This document shows positions 44,780-56,230 of a stretch of DNA of 60,000 nt, one piece after another. The notes under the pieces were generated by a model. That model was not told where the DNA came from. It made no database searches and worked only from the letters and a program-made list of their open reading frames with translations. The stretch comes from Adiantum capillus-veneris. Taxonomy: Eukaryota; Streptophyta; Polypodiopsida; Polypodiales; Pteridaceae. The stretch covers positions 82,679,881-82,739,880 of the forward strand of contig CM043957.1 in NCBI GenBank assembly GCA_014529385.2, written 5' to 3'. A program made the position numbers and the translations under genes. Each line of letters begins with the position of its first letter. Position 1 is the stretch's first letter.

Positions 44780-47160
44780 CTTTAGAGCCTTCTCGGCCTC
44801 TGTAGTAAAATTGTGTATTGGCCCTATATCTTCCTCTAGCTCTAGTGGTGCTATCTCAAAAAGGGGCAGTGGTGCCTTCTATTTCCTCCATACATCATAA
44901 TAATTGCAAGGCTTCAACTTCTTTACTAATCGACTCAAAGGTATCTTTGTGACTGGTTATTTTTCCTTTAGCTACACTTGAGCCCCTTCTTGAAGCTTGG
45001 CAAATTGCTATTGATATTCCTCCTCCTTATGCATTGACCTGAGAGATAACTCTTTGTTTGCATTTTTTTGAGCTTTAATTATGTCTCCAGGTCTTTTCTT
45101 CTTTTCTCCAAAGCTTGCTAAGCTAGGTCAAAACTTTGGAGAGTGAGGACGGTCGTATTTGTACTTAGCTTGTTAAGGAGCTCTTTTTGGTCCTTTAGTC
45201 TTGCTTCGGCTTGAATGACCTCGATGTTGGTGACATCCAACTGCATCTATAGCCATTGAGCATGTGCATTTGTATCTAGGATTGTGGTATTCAACTCTAA
45301 CTTGGATCTCCTTTTGTTGATCTTCACCTACAGAGGAGAGTTTCTCCAACGTCATAGTAATGTTGGTCATTTCTTTCAGTTGTTGGTGGTTGGTAGCTTG
45401 TAATTTAAGTATCTTTGATTGTCATTGATCATGAAGAGTAATAAATTCATCTAAGAAAACATCTAGTACTTTGATTTATGTCTTTAACAGGTGGTGGTTA
45501 CCTTCATATGCTTGGATTTTGTCTTGGCAAGTGTATACCTCTTGTTTCATCTTTTCTATGATGTGATGTGCAAATTGGGCACAGTCTCCACTTTCTACCT
45601 TTTGCTCTCCTTGGGTGTCTTCCTTTGGTAGTTCTTCAAAATATTTCTTTTACCCAATCTTTATTTCTTTTACACTCTATTTAGGAGCTATATCTGCTTT
45701 ATCAGATTCTAGATTTTTAAAGCTTGTTCTTCTTCCTTCTCTTCAACTTGTCCATCTCTGACATTTTTGTCTCCGTGATGGGAAGCTCTTGAGTAGCTTC
45801 TTCTTGCATATTTTCTTGAGACCCCTCTAGGATAGAGATAATAACTTTAGTATGGTTTGTGAGATTTTCATAGTAGTAGAAGTGCTCTTAGCTTCAATTC
45901 TGCTTGTGGTTTCTTCTGTCTTTGCTTCACCTCCTATCCTCTCTCTTTCCTATTGGTCATATATAACTCTAGATACGTGAGAGGATCCTTGCCTTGATGG
46001 TACATGGGGTTTTTTGTTTGAAGTTTACAGGTGTTAGGCTACCAAAACTATCCAAAGTCACCATGCAAGCCTCTTTTCCTTTCAAAGGGTTCTTTGTCTC
46101 TTTCCAGCTGTGCATCTCTCTCGGCAGGTTCTTCTATTAGAATTGGTGGTGACACTTTAAGGCATTTAGATATCCTTTTACACACCCTTTGTTTATTTTT
46201 AGTAGACCTTATTTTCTCTTCTTTGGTTTTTGATTGTTCTGGAGTGCTTTTGATGATGGTTGGTCATCAACATTCTACTCTTCCATATGGCCTTCATTTC
46301 TCTCATTGTCTTCATCTTCAGAAGGTTGCATTCGTTTCCTCTTTGACCTTCTAGTGGGGTGAGTGGCAGCCTCTTTCTCTTCTTCTTCCTATCTTCATTC
46401 TTCACACCCACTATCAACCAAGAATTTTGATCAAGAGTAGGTGGTAGGTTGTCAACCATACCCATTGCATATTAGGCAAGCCTGGTGAGCACTTCAAGAG
46501 CTCCCAAACATGTAATGCCACTACCTTTCTTGGTAGTCTTTAGTGTGTTGAGCACATAGGTGGCATGGTCTATGTGAATCGATAACTTGGTCTTCAATAT
46601 GATGATGAAAGTTGATGCCACTGTATGTTGGTGGAAGAGTCGCGTGGGGTCTTCTATCGATTTATGAACCATATCAGTGAAAGTTGTCTGCGACTGTATT
46701 CCCGGTGAATATTCTTGTTCTTTTCTTTTCCTTAGATATCATTGCTTCACTCTTGATTAGAGGCTTTAAAGATTTTGCTACTATGTTCTTTGTTATACTA
46801 ACTTCGGTAGCTTAGCCAATGGACTCTATAATTCTTATTGTCCCATATTCTTGGATTAAGTTGAGAAGCTCATATACCCTTAGCAAGTCAACTATGTAGG
46901 GCTCCTTTTGATATAATGGCAGCAGTCCCAATCTTTTGTGTCATTCTCTAACCTTTGGAGTTTGAGCTATGCCATAAATTTCTTTGAAAAGCAGTTGCAA
47001 ATCCATTTTTGGAGTCCTGTATTTCTAAATCTGCCATGAAAGATCGCCACATTGTGCTTCTCTAGGTGGTCTTCTCAAACATATGTCTTCATAACTACCC
47101 TTACTTGGTAGGATGGAAGTTTGAGCATATTTTTGCTTCATGCTATTTTTCTTTGCTGCT
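44780..47160 (-). pseudogene. Unidentified decayed coding region, about 2.4 kb
   Basis: The minus strand, switching frame repeatedly, gives protein-like text for most of this stretch. About 47050-46750: LLPLYQKEPYIVDLLRVYEL, ATEVSITKNIVAKSLKPLI. 46672-46472: SIEDPTRLFHQHTVASTFII, IHIDHATYVLNTLKTTKKGS. 46465-46199: a lysine- and arginine-rich segment. About 45640-45170: HHIIEKMKQEVYTCQDKIQA and LKEMTNITMTLEKLSSVGED, of coiled-coil character. Then further Lys/Glu-rich pieces to 44780. No catalytic motif is recognised. It might be a transposon-carried or Gag-like gene, since no intron structure is evident. The family is unknown to me. Confidence 0.35.
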
Positions 47161-48380
47161 ACTAGCAAGCTTTACATTGATCCTAGAGCCAACACACAAG
47201 ACTTGGTACATTAGGTATATTTCAAAATGAAAAAAATCCTCATGATGCCCCACTTGAGTTGGGATAAGCCAAATTCAAGCTTTAAGCCAAAAATTACTAC
47301 TAAACGCCATAAAAATAGAATGCAATTGCAAAAAATCAAACCTGACAAAAATTATACATTTAGAATAACAAGTACACTTATTATTTAGGGCATGATTTTG
47401 GCATGAAATGTGAACTTTGGTTGTGCAAAAGGGCTATAGGCATTGAAAACAAGTAGGATTTGACCTCTTGGGAGATTTGGATGCGTTAAGATCATTTTTA
47501 AAAAGGCTTCTGAAAATGACTTATGAGAATTCTTGGGATGTCTAAATTCTTCCAAACTTGAGGTGTTGGCTTGCGATAGCACGTTAAAGCTAATGGTGAC
47601 AAGATTTGACAAAAATAGACTCAATGTGGCATTAGAAATAATAAGCACACTTATCATTTGTTATGGTTTTTACACAAATTTTTTGCATTTTGACTTTATG
47701 GGCTGATTGACCATCATGTATCAAGACCGTGAATGTGATCTTGAAGAAATTTGGATTGTGAACTATCCCCTTAAGCTAAATTTTGGCAATAGGAAGCATA
47801 CGTGTGTGTTTTGAAGTGGGGAACAAAGTAAAAATGATTTTTGTGGGTGTAAGGGGTGAATACAACATATGTAGGACATCTGTGAAGAAAACAAAGTGCA
47901 AAGCTGGGTCATTTTTTGGCTTGGAGATAATCTAAGCTTGCAAAATCTTGACAAAATAGACTTTTAATGACATACACTTGTCCCATAGGCCCACTGAGTA
48001 ACCTTGAGCCTCTTTTTAAGCTTGTTTTGGCCCAGTAAGTAACCTTGATCCTCTTTTTAAGCTTGTTTTGGTTTCCTTGAGATATTGTTTCCAATCAACT
48101 GTGTGAATTTGGCAGGTTTTCCCCCAGACTCTCGATGGTGGTCATTCTCTTCATTCTTGAGCTTATGAGCATGTTCCATAAGTTATGGGGATCTACCTTG
48201 CCAAGTTTGGTTCCATTCGGAGTTGATTTGTGGCCATAGGTTGAAAACAATGCCTTGTGCCCCTCAGTGTTGTTTTGATTTCCATGGGCCCCAAATGATG
48301 TTTTCCTTCATTCCCACCAAGGCACATTGTTTATAACACCTATATGGGAGCCTCTTGTGAAGTGAGAAGTTGATTTTGAC
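47161..48380. other. Gap with a 41-bp tandem duplication
   Basis: No gene recognised. At about 47990-48071 CCTCTTTTTAAGCTTGTTTTGG recurs with a 41-bp offset, each time after AAGTAACCTTGA- or GAGTAACCTTGA-type sequence. Confidence 0.45.
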
Positions 48381-48680
48381 ACTTAGAAAAATTTGAGCAT
48401 ATTATCTATAGGCCCCCTAGACCCCGGTCAATAGACCCCGGTCAAATGGTCATCTAAACTTCTGGGATTTTTCTATACACACATGCTATGGCCCCCTTCA
48501 ATTTTGGTCAACTTTGGTGTGTCGGACCATTCACTTGGAAAAATTTGAGCGTATTATCTATAGCCCCCCCTGGACCCTAGTCAAAGGGTCATCTAACCTG
48601 TGGGATTTTTTTGACATAAATGCTATGGCCCCCTTCAAGTTTGATCAACTTTGGTGTGCTGGAACATTCACCACGGTCAT
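48381..48680. repeat. 152-bp tandem duplication, moderately diverged
   Basis: Units at 48381 and 48533 share AAAAATTTGAGC, TATTATCTATAG, GGTCATCTAA, GGGATTTTT and GCTATGGCCCCCTTCAA blocks in order. Inside unit 1 ACCCCGGTCAA is itself doubled with a 14-bp offset. Confidence 0.85.
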
Positions 48681-48834
48681 TTTTGTGTTCATCTTCTCTG
48701 GAGAAGGTGCTAGGGTTTTTTTGAGCTACCCCATTGGTATACCCACATTCTCATTAGTAGGTCAGGATCTCACCCCTCATGTCTCACATGAGACTATGTC
48801 GCATGGAAGTCGATAGGAGCTTAGAAGCTATCAT

Positions 48835-50135
48835 AAAATCTAATATCTAACTAGCCCATGTGATTTTCTCATATTGAATTGATCATTTAATGTGGGAAAA
48901 TAAACAGGAACAAGAGTTAGAATATAGACATGTGATTTTAGGTCTAGCTCAACACGGGACCAAAAGCAAGATGGTCTATCAAAGAGCAATGACGTCCAAA
49001 TAGTTGAGCTTAAAAGACCTTAGAGTTGGATTCATTAGAGACCTCCAAAGGTTAGTCTTAAAAGTCCTTAGACCTAGGATATTAGGCAAGCTAGGGTAGA
49101 CCTTGATGTGGGAACCCTGCCCAAGCTTGAGGTGCTTGTCATGCTTGATTATCAAGGTGCTTGAGGTGCTTGTCATGCTTGATGATTAAGATGCTTAAGA
49201 TAATTGGGGGACAAGGTGCTTGAGAGGCTTGAAAGTCAAACAAGGGCCTACAAAAGAGGGGGAGAGCCTAGAGATTAGGGGATGGGATTGAATAGTCTGT
49301 CCCTCACCCAAGGGACACCCCTTCCTCAAGAGGCATACATGACACATGTCAAGATCCTAGCTAGGTTTCCCCCATAGTGTGCATAAAGCCTATTGGATGG
49401 CCTTGAGAGAGGTCCAATGAGAATTTAGTTGAATTAATTAATTGTCTCAGCAATTTTCAAGTCCTCTCTCTCAAAGGGGAAAGGAGGAAACTTGTCTAGA
49501 GGCTACCTCTATTGCTTGAAATGACCTAATCTTGTCATTGGCTAGGCTTGACATGAGCCAATGAGCTTGAGGCATAAGCTACAAGGAGGGGTCGACCCAA
49601 GCAAGGAGGGGGCTGCTTGTAAGATATACACCCTCTCACACACTCACACACACTTTGATTCTCATTGTGTGTTGAGTTAGAACACCATCTCCTTCTCCAA
49701 GAGAAGTTGAGAGCCTACACCATCAACTCTTGGATATGGAATGCAAATCCAACCAAGAGCCATGCTCCAAAGTGCAAGCTTGCCATCTTCTTCATCTCCA
49801 TTACTATGCTACTGTGCCATGCTAAGCTACAAGAGTAATAACAAGTGAGGAGATTATTTCTTTCTCGTATGTTACTTCTTATTCCTCTTCCCTTCCCTCA
49901 CTCCCCGCTAGCTCTCTCCACCTTTGAACATGTTTGAGGTCTTCGGATTGAGGTCGGGGATATGTTACTCCTTTTTCAAATTAATTAAGGGCATAATTTT
50001 GGTGTATGAATTCTACCATCTTCATTGCACCAACGAGGTATCAAGGAACACAAGCTTGTATTGTACCATGTCTCTCTTTATAGGGAAATCTACATTAGGA
50101 AGAGGATGGGGTCTAGGAGGGCCTCTTTATTTTCC
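48835..50135 (+). repeat. Dispersed CCAAT-array repeat, copy D, diverged
   Basis: Shares with copy B the upstream CTAATATCTAA and TGATTTTCTCAT blocks, and with copies A and C ACACATGTCA, AAATCCAACCAAGAGCCA and the GTATTGTAC-ATGTCTCTCT block. It lacks the long AC microsatellite and keeps only about four CCAAT/ATTGG boxes. Two copies of GCTTGAGGTGCTTGTCATGC stand near 49120 and 49159. Probably an older member or a sister subfamily. Confidence 0.6.
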
Positions 50136-50544
50136 ATGAGCTTATGGAGGTGATTAACATTTTGACGAATAGGTATACGCTATGTATACAAGAATGGTGG
50201 GTGTGTAAGAGATGTAAGAGTGGTCAAAGGATACACTTTTCCCCCCAAAAAAGGAGATTGACAATTCTATGTTTTTTGGCCTTCCATAACTCCCACACAT
50301 GATATCTGATTTGAGCGAAGATCATAGATCTACAATCTACGCGTTGAGCTCTTTCCCCACATATACTACATGATATGGTTTTTCCCGCTAGATTTTAAAT
50401 TCCATTTTGGGGGAAAAATTTGAATTCAAAAGATGTCCTTTTATTACTTTCTTAATACTAAGGGTTTGACTTCCTTAAACTGCCAAATAAAGAGGCCCTC
50501 TCATTGTCCTCTTAATGATAATACAAAATCCTTTTAATGGAGCA
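50136..50544. other. Gap without recognisable genes
   Basis: AT-rich, no open frame or repeat link seen. Confidence 0.35.
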
Positions 50545-51400
50545 CTCTAAAATATAGTGAGGAGTATTGGTTTCAAGCTGCATCACTTATCCAATCTTGC
50601 TTCCATTGAAAGAAGGAAGAGAGCCTACTTGGACATTGGTAAGCAAGGTCCTACAACAACTCACCTTGGGATTTTATCAATAAACCTAGATTCACCACTT
50701 GTGCGATCTACACTCTAATATAGCAAGGGGTTTTGATTTCAAGAACCATCACGTGGTCCACCACTTGTCCAGCCTTGCTTCCATCAAAAGAAGCAAGGGC
50801 TACTTGGGCATCGGGAAACCAGGTCCTATAGTAGTTCACCTTCAACATTGGTCATTTAAACTAGGCGTACACTTTTCCAAGGTACACTCTAATAAAGTAG
50901 GGGATTTTGGTTTCAAGATAGACCACTTGTCCAACCTTGCTTCCATTAAAAGAAGAAAGGGCTACTTGGTCATTGGGAAACACGGTCCCACACTATCACC
51001 TTTGACACTAGGCATTAAAACTAGGTCCACCACTTGTCCAAGCTATGCTCTAGTATAGCAAGAGGGTTTTGGTTTCAAGATTCACTAGTCGTCTAACCTT
51101 GCTTCCATTAAAAGAATCAAGGACTACTTGGACATTAGAAACCAAGGTCATATAGTTGTTCATTGATGACACTAGGCATTAGAACTATGTCATCACTTGT
51201 CCAAGCTATGCTCTAATATAGCATGGGATTTTGGTTTCAAGATGCACAAGTTGGTACAACACTTGCTCAACATTGATTCCATTGTCCAAGCTATTCTCTA
51301 ATATAGCATGAGATTTTGGTTTCAAGATCCACTAGTTGGTCCACCACTTGTTCAACATTGATATCATTGCTGGATTTATATCTATTGGTGCACCATAGAT
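50545..51400. repeat. Satellite-like tandem array, about 165-bp units
   Basis: The anchor CTCTAA/G-TATAG recurs at 50545, 50713, 50887, 51048, 51211 and 51296, giving periods of 168, 174, 161, 163 and a partial 85. Each unit contains GGTTTCAAGAT, CCACTTGTCCAA, CTTGCTTCCATTAAAAGAA and CTACTTGG-CATTGG blocks. Units have diverged, so the array is old. Confidence 0.9.
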
Positions 51401-51420
51401 CTGCCACTTGTCCAACCTAT

Positions 51421-51679
51421 TGAGGCGGTCCGGGGCGGGCAACAAGAAGAGCAACCTCTAGACACCCTTCAAGGCTCCCGTGCTGCTCAATGGGGCTAGG
51501 GCACAACACAACACAAACCAAAACAACAAACCCATAGCCAAATCCCAACTACTCAAGGGGCACCACCTAGTTTAAGAGCGAACTAGGACGCACAAGAGGA
51601 GAATCGTTAGAGCAACCCACAAACAAGCAAGGGATTTACACTAACCCTAACACCAATGGAACACTCTCACACACTAAAA

Positions 51680-51725
<46 letters not shown>

Positions 51726-54026
51726 TGTACAACTTAGCTTCAACTTTATATTTTGCACAAAAAGGGACTTAGAGCTTGCGGAATCAAGTGACAAGATTTG
51801 GTTATAGCATCACTAGCACATTGTCTTAGGGTTATGGGAGCCCTCTCACCATCCACCCTATTACAATGGTAGCCAAACAATAGCCAATGAATCACAAGCA
51901 ACAAAACAACAACCTTCAATGAAACAAGTCACCTTATGAAGCTGAATGAGTTTGCCAAGCCAAATTGGAGGAGAAGCGTGAGCCTTTGGACATGAATTGC
52001 ACCCAAAACTAACAATTCATTGATGTTGGGGTAGATACAACAATGGTAGGAAGAATATCTTCTACTCGCACTCACTCAAACTAGCTCAAGCTTTTCTATC
52101 CACCAAAGTGATGGTGTATAGAAAGCTTACTCTCTCATTACAACCAAGATAGAACTGGCGTGTGCTACGCTCAATCTAGTGTGCAATGGTACAGTGATGT
52201 CTTTTACAAGGAGGAATGGGTTCTATTTATAGGTTTTAGAAGCCTTGATTAGGATTAAGCCTAATCAATTTTATTAGGAAAGATCAAGGATTATGAATTT
52301 TTATGAATTTCAAATGAGAATGGGGTCTCTCTTTTCTCTTGAGTCACATGGATGTGGGCTCAAGTAAGAGAATTATTGATGTGGTGAAAGGAGAGAAACT
52401 TCCATGGGAGTGAGTGAATTTGTTTTACTTGTGCGGTTGCCTACTCCATATGTTGATAGTGTGGGTGCATTTTTACAAGAGAAGTTAGTTGTTAGTGGTA
52501 ATAATCACTAGAATTTTTAGTGATACATTTACAATGGGTAGGATGAGTTGATTTGATTAAGGAAGAGGGATGAATTAAAAGAGAATCATTGAGATGGTGA
52601 AGCTTTGAAGAAGCTTGAACTCACCCTTGTGTAGATTGTGGAAAAAATGACCCTGGTCTTCTTCTTCTTCTTCGCTTCTTTACGCCGCCACCACGGTTGA
52701 CCACCACGATGAAAAGAGGATTTGTTGATGAAAAATCCTCAATTTGCAGAAGTTATCATGGTTAAGATGCTAAATTTTAGATATTTTTCGGAGAGGTAAA
52801 TGAAATTGTAACATAGAAGCAATGGAGAGAGACATGGAGAGGGTGTATGTATGTAGAGGTTCATAAAAGAACTATAGGGATGAGAGAGAAGGGTAATGGT
52901 GAAGAGGGTGGGAGAAGCTATGGAAATTGCAGGTTTGAGTGAAGGAAGGAGAGGGAGGGATGTGTAAGAGTGAGTAGGTGTGTGGAAGGGTGAGAGAAGA
53001 CTAAGGGCTACTTGTGAGAAAAGTGGGCAGCCACTCCAAAAATCATATCTCACCGCTGGTAGCTTCCAAAATCATGAAAAAAATTGAGGTGATCATTCAA
53101 AGCGTGGGCTACATTTTATCTTTTGACCATCGCTCCAAATTCGGAGTGGAGATAGGTGCCAAAATTCTCACCAAAAAGCCTGTTTTTATGCCTGCAAAAG
53201 TCTTTTAGTGGCCCCCTCCTTTGTTGAATTTGCACAATGCATCCAAGAGTGAGCCCCTCCTTTGTCATATTATAATACAAAGCATCCAAGTTGCCCTTGA
53301 CCCATGCATGGGGGAGGATTATTGGTGAATAAAGAAATATATACATGGTGGGACTAGTGTATGGACTATTCATGAACTTTAGCTCAATGAGCATATGGTG
53401 TTAGAATAATGAGTAAAAATAATAATAAAAATTGGAGGAGTTATGGATATGGAAAGATATTGGAATCATATGATATGGTCCCTCCTTGAGTTATTTTGTG
53501 TGAAAGAGGAAAAGGTATGCAAGTAAATAATATAATAAACGTAACCAATGAGTAGAAATCAATTTTTTGTTTTCACGAGGGTGAGGGTGAAAATGTGGGA
53601 GTGATTTGTATAAAGGAAAAATATGAGGTTAGAGTATGTACATATTGAAAAAAAATATAATTATGGTGTAAGAGGATGAAAGAAGGTGTACATAGGTTTA
53701 ATAAAACACACACCTAAGTAGAAATATTTAAATAAAATACCAAAATAATTATAAAAAATCCCTATATTTAGGCCATATATACAATGAAATATTTACACAC
53801 AAAGAGGCCATAATATACTTTTATTTTTTCATTTTTTTTATTTTTTTGGCTCAACTAGCCCAATGACTAGCTAGCTGAGGGTTTTTAAGAAGATATGGGA
53901 AAAGCCCCCTAACTCACACACGCCTATGTACAGTGAAATGGTAGGGATGGCCATAGCGTTTGGGTGAATTTGGTAGGGTGGAGTAACTTACTATGGCAAT
54001 TATGGAGAGCCGAAAAACGGCTATCA
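51421..54026 (-). repeat. 3' LTR of the Tat-type Gypsy element
   Basis: 2,606 bp, TGAGGCGG...CTATCA, homologous over its length to the solo LTR at 36250-38875. It directly adjoins the PPT of the minus-strand element. It contains (GA)n near 51684-51722, the conserved hairpin at 51566-51587 and a TATA-type box (plus-strand 52221-52232). The 5' LTR must lie beyond 60000. Plus-strand frames inside are not supported. Confidence 0.9.
51566..51587 (-). promoter_or_regulatory. Conserved LTR hairpin (3' LTR copy)
   Basis: The minus strand reads CCTAGTT, 8-nt loop, AACTAGG, then TGGTGCCCC, 145 bp from the LTR end at 51421, the same distance as in the solo LTR. Confidence 0.6.
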
Positions 54027-54029
54027 TTA

Positions 54030-54042
54030 GCCCTCCCCCAGG
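54030..54042 (-). promoter_or_regulatory. Polypurine tract of the Tat-type element
   Basis: The minus strand reads CCTGGGGGAGGGC, three bases before the 3' LTR start. This G-rich tract at the LTR border fits a PPT and fixes the element's orientation. Confidence 0.85.
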
Positions 54043-54054
54043 ATCATGGTATAT

Positions 54055-54770
54055 TCATGTACCATCATAGAGCATCTTTTCCAAAGAGAGTGCTTCAGAG
54101 TCCTTGACGAAATCTTCATTGTTTGGCCCCTCAGAATTTTGGCTGGAGTTACACTCATGCTTCATGTAACAATACTTACATGAGACAGCGGCCTTTGGAC
54201 AGATCTTTGTTAGATCCTTTGGTAGAAGGCGACTCAAATAGGGCTTCAAGCGATACCCGTTTACCTTCCTAGAGTGCTCTTTACCATTCAAGTCCATAAG
54301 CTGATAATAACTAGAATTGAAAGCCTTCTTGACTATGTATGGCCCTTGCCATCTAGTTTCAAACTTGGCATCAAAACGATTTTCAAGTTGATTGTCATAC
54401 CTTAGCACAAGCTCTCCTTCCTTGATGCCTTTGTCCTTCAGTTTCTTGTAGTGCGTTTCTTTCGCTTGTGTGGCTTTCCTCTTGTAGCACTCGTATGCTG
54501 CTTCTCTTTTCCACTCAAGCTCCACTAACGTAAGAATTCGATCCATCCATACCTCTTGATCATCTTGTACTGATTTGCCATGAAGTCGCATTGTTGGAAT
54601 GTTTAGCTCAATTGGTTGCAAAGCCTCTTGACCATAGACCAAGTGAAATGGTGTGAACTCCGTGGCTTCCCTATATGTGGTTCGATATGCCCACAAGGCA
54701 CCATCCAAGAAGTCATCCCATAATTTTGTCTTGTTTTGCACCATCTTTCTAATGATTCCTGCAATGACAC
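54055..54770 (-). pseudogene. pol: Integrase C-terminal part of the Tat-type element
   Basis: Open from the solo-LTR junction at 54770 to a stop at 54055. It starts RISVIAGIIRKMVQNKTKLW and holds GALWAYRTTYREATEFTPFH, LVYGQEALQPIEL, then a GELVLRYD-type region and RWQGPYIVKKAF (GPY/F-type motif), followed by a 45-residue tail rich in Ser, Asn and Glu. It is the downstream half of integrase, cut from its catalytic half by the 1,460-bp insertion. The frame itself is intact. Confidence 0.9.
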
Positions 54771-55726
54771 TGATCCGAGCCTATCGCAAATTTTTGTTTA
54801 TCATATTTTGTTGGTTTTCTTTGCTTCTAGAGGTTTACAATAAAAGAAAGAGTGAGAACAACCTCTTGGAAAAATTTTAAAAAATGATTTTTTCTTGACT
54901 AGTTCACCGGAGGTGAAAGGTAGAGGGAAAACCTAGTGGTAAAGGGAAGGGAAAATATGTAAATGTGAAAAGAAAAGATATGATGTGGTTGTGGAGCCAT
55001 GCACCCATGATTCAAGGGTCATGAGTGGCTCATATCATCATGGCTTTGGAGCCATATGATGATTCAAACAAATGGGACCCAAGTGGAAGACTTGGTAAAG
55101 GAAGAAACCAGCCACATGATTTTGTTGAATTTTTAAAAAATACTTCCACTCCGATCCAAGAAAGGTTGTCTTCATCAAAGTTGTAACTGACAAGCTGAAG
55201 ATTCTGGCCATATTTTTTTAATAATTTTTGCATCTACGGTCTAGGAGATATGGCCAAAATGGTGGACGCCAGTTTTTTCAACTGTGGTGGAGACCACCCC
55301 CCTACCTTTACACACACACACACCCTTCCTTTTCCACATTGAGACCTTCTTTAAAATCAGCCATTAGTCTTCTCACCCTCCTCTCCTTCCTCCTCTCTCT
55401 CAAGCTCAAAAACCCATCAAAGTTCCTCTTCTAATCACCTCTCAAGTCATGCTTAATCTTGTTGTAATTCATAAGTTCTCATTCAACCCCTTTCTATTAT
55501 TACTAGATATGTATTGATTTTATGTAGATTCTTTACATTTTAAAATAAGGAAGCTCTTGGACTCAAGCTATGGAGGAAGGAGTGAAGACAACACAAGTGA
55601 TGATGGAGCTAATTGGTCAACAAATCACTTGGAAAGAGCTTCTTCATTGGTTGAATGTCCCTAATCAAGCTTCATTTGTACAAATTACACTTGGATCTTA
55701 ACTTCACTCCTAATCACTCTCTTTCC

Positions 55727-55735
55727 TATATAAAG
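55727..55735 (+). promoter_or_regulatory. TATA box of the inserted LTR
   Basis: TATATAAAG, about 950 bp from the LTR start, followed by AGGCC and a short leader. Expected position for the U3/R border. Confidence 0.55.
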
Positions 55736-56047
55736 AGGCCTTCCCCTTTGTAATTTCAAGCCCCCCTCAGCCCATTGAGCCTTTGTATCACTCACCATGA
55801 GCCCATAAGCTCATTCATTCACTCTATTCTTGCACATCCTAGAGTGCAAATTGTTTCATGCTAGTAACCTCTCCTCCTCTTACTTATGTTAATTAAGAGA
55901 AATGTTTTATATGCGTGTGAGAGTGCTTGATGTGATCTTGGCTAATCCTTGAGTGATTGTTTGGTAATCTATATGCTATTTGTGTTGGGAGTGTTTGAAG
56001 TCATCCATTCCTTGTACACACACCACGGTTAATGCTTCATTCATAGT

Positions 56048-56115
<68 letters not shown>

Positions 56116-56124
56116 TGTAGCGAT

Positions 56125-56149
56125 CCTAGTCCACGCTTCCAAGACTAGG
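56125..56149 (+). promoter_or_regulatory. Conserved LTR hairpin with compensatory change
   Basis: CCTAGTC, 11-nt loop, GACTAGG, then TGGTGCCCT. Against the other two LTRs the innermost pair changes from T-A to C-G, which keeps the stem. Confidence 0.6.
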
Positions 56150-56230
56150 TGGTGCCCTCATCTCATTTCCCTTGTGGCGCAATGGAGTTTGTTTTGGTGT
56201 AGAGGCCGTCATTCCAAATTTCCTTCGTCA

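Larger units (their letters stand above)
54771..56230 (+). mobile_element. Solo LTR inserted into the integrase gene
   Basis: 1,460 bp starting TGATCCGAGCC and ending CTTCGTCA, flanked by the 4-bp direct repeat ACAC (54767-54770 and 56231-56234). The integrase reading resumes on both sides. TATA-type TATATAAAG at 55727-55735 gives plus orientation, opposite to the host element. (CT)n lies at 56048-56112, and the conserved hairpin at 56125-56149 lies 81 bp from the end. No internal genes, so it is a solo LTR of a relative of the host family. The frame 55228-55434 is not supported. Confidence 0.85.

Noticed and set aside
50545-51400. CRISPR-like array
   Set aside because: Units of about 165 bp without short conserved repeats and unique spacers. 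It is an old satellite-like array in a eukaryotic context.
52739-53053. Frames inside the 2.6 kb LTRs (also 37671-37932, 38230-38577)
   Set aside because: They lie in U3 sequence, are not conserved between the two LTR copies and have low-complexity composition.
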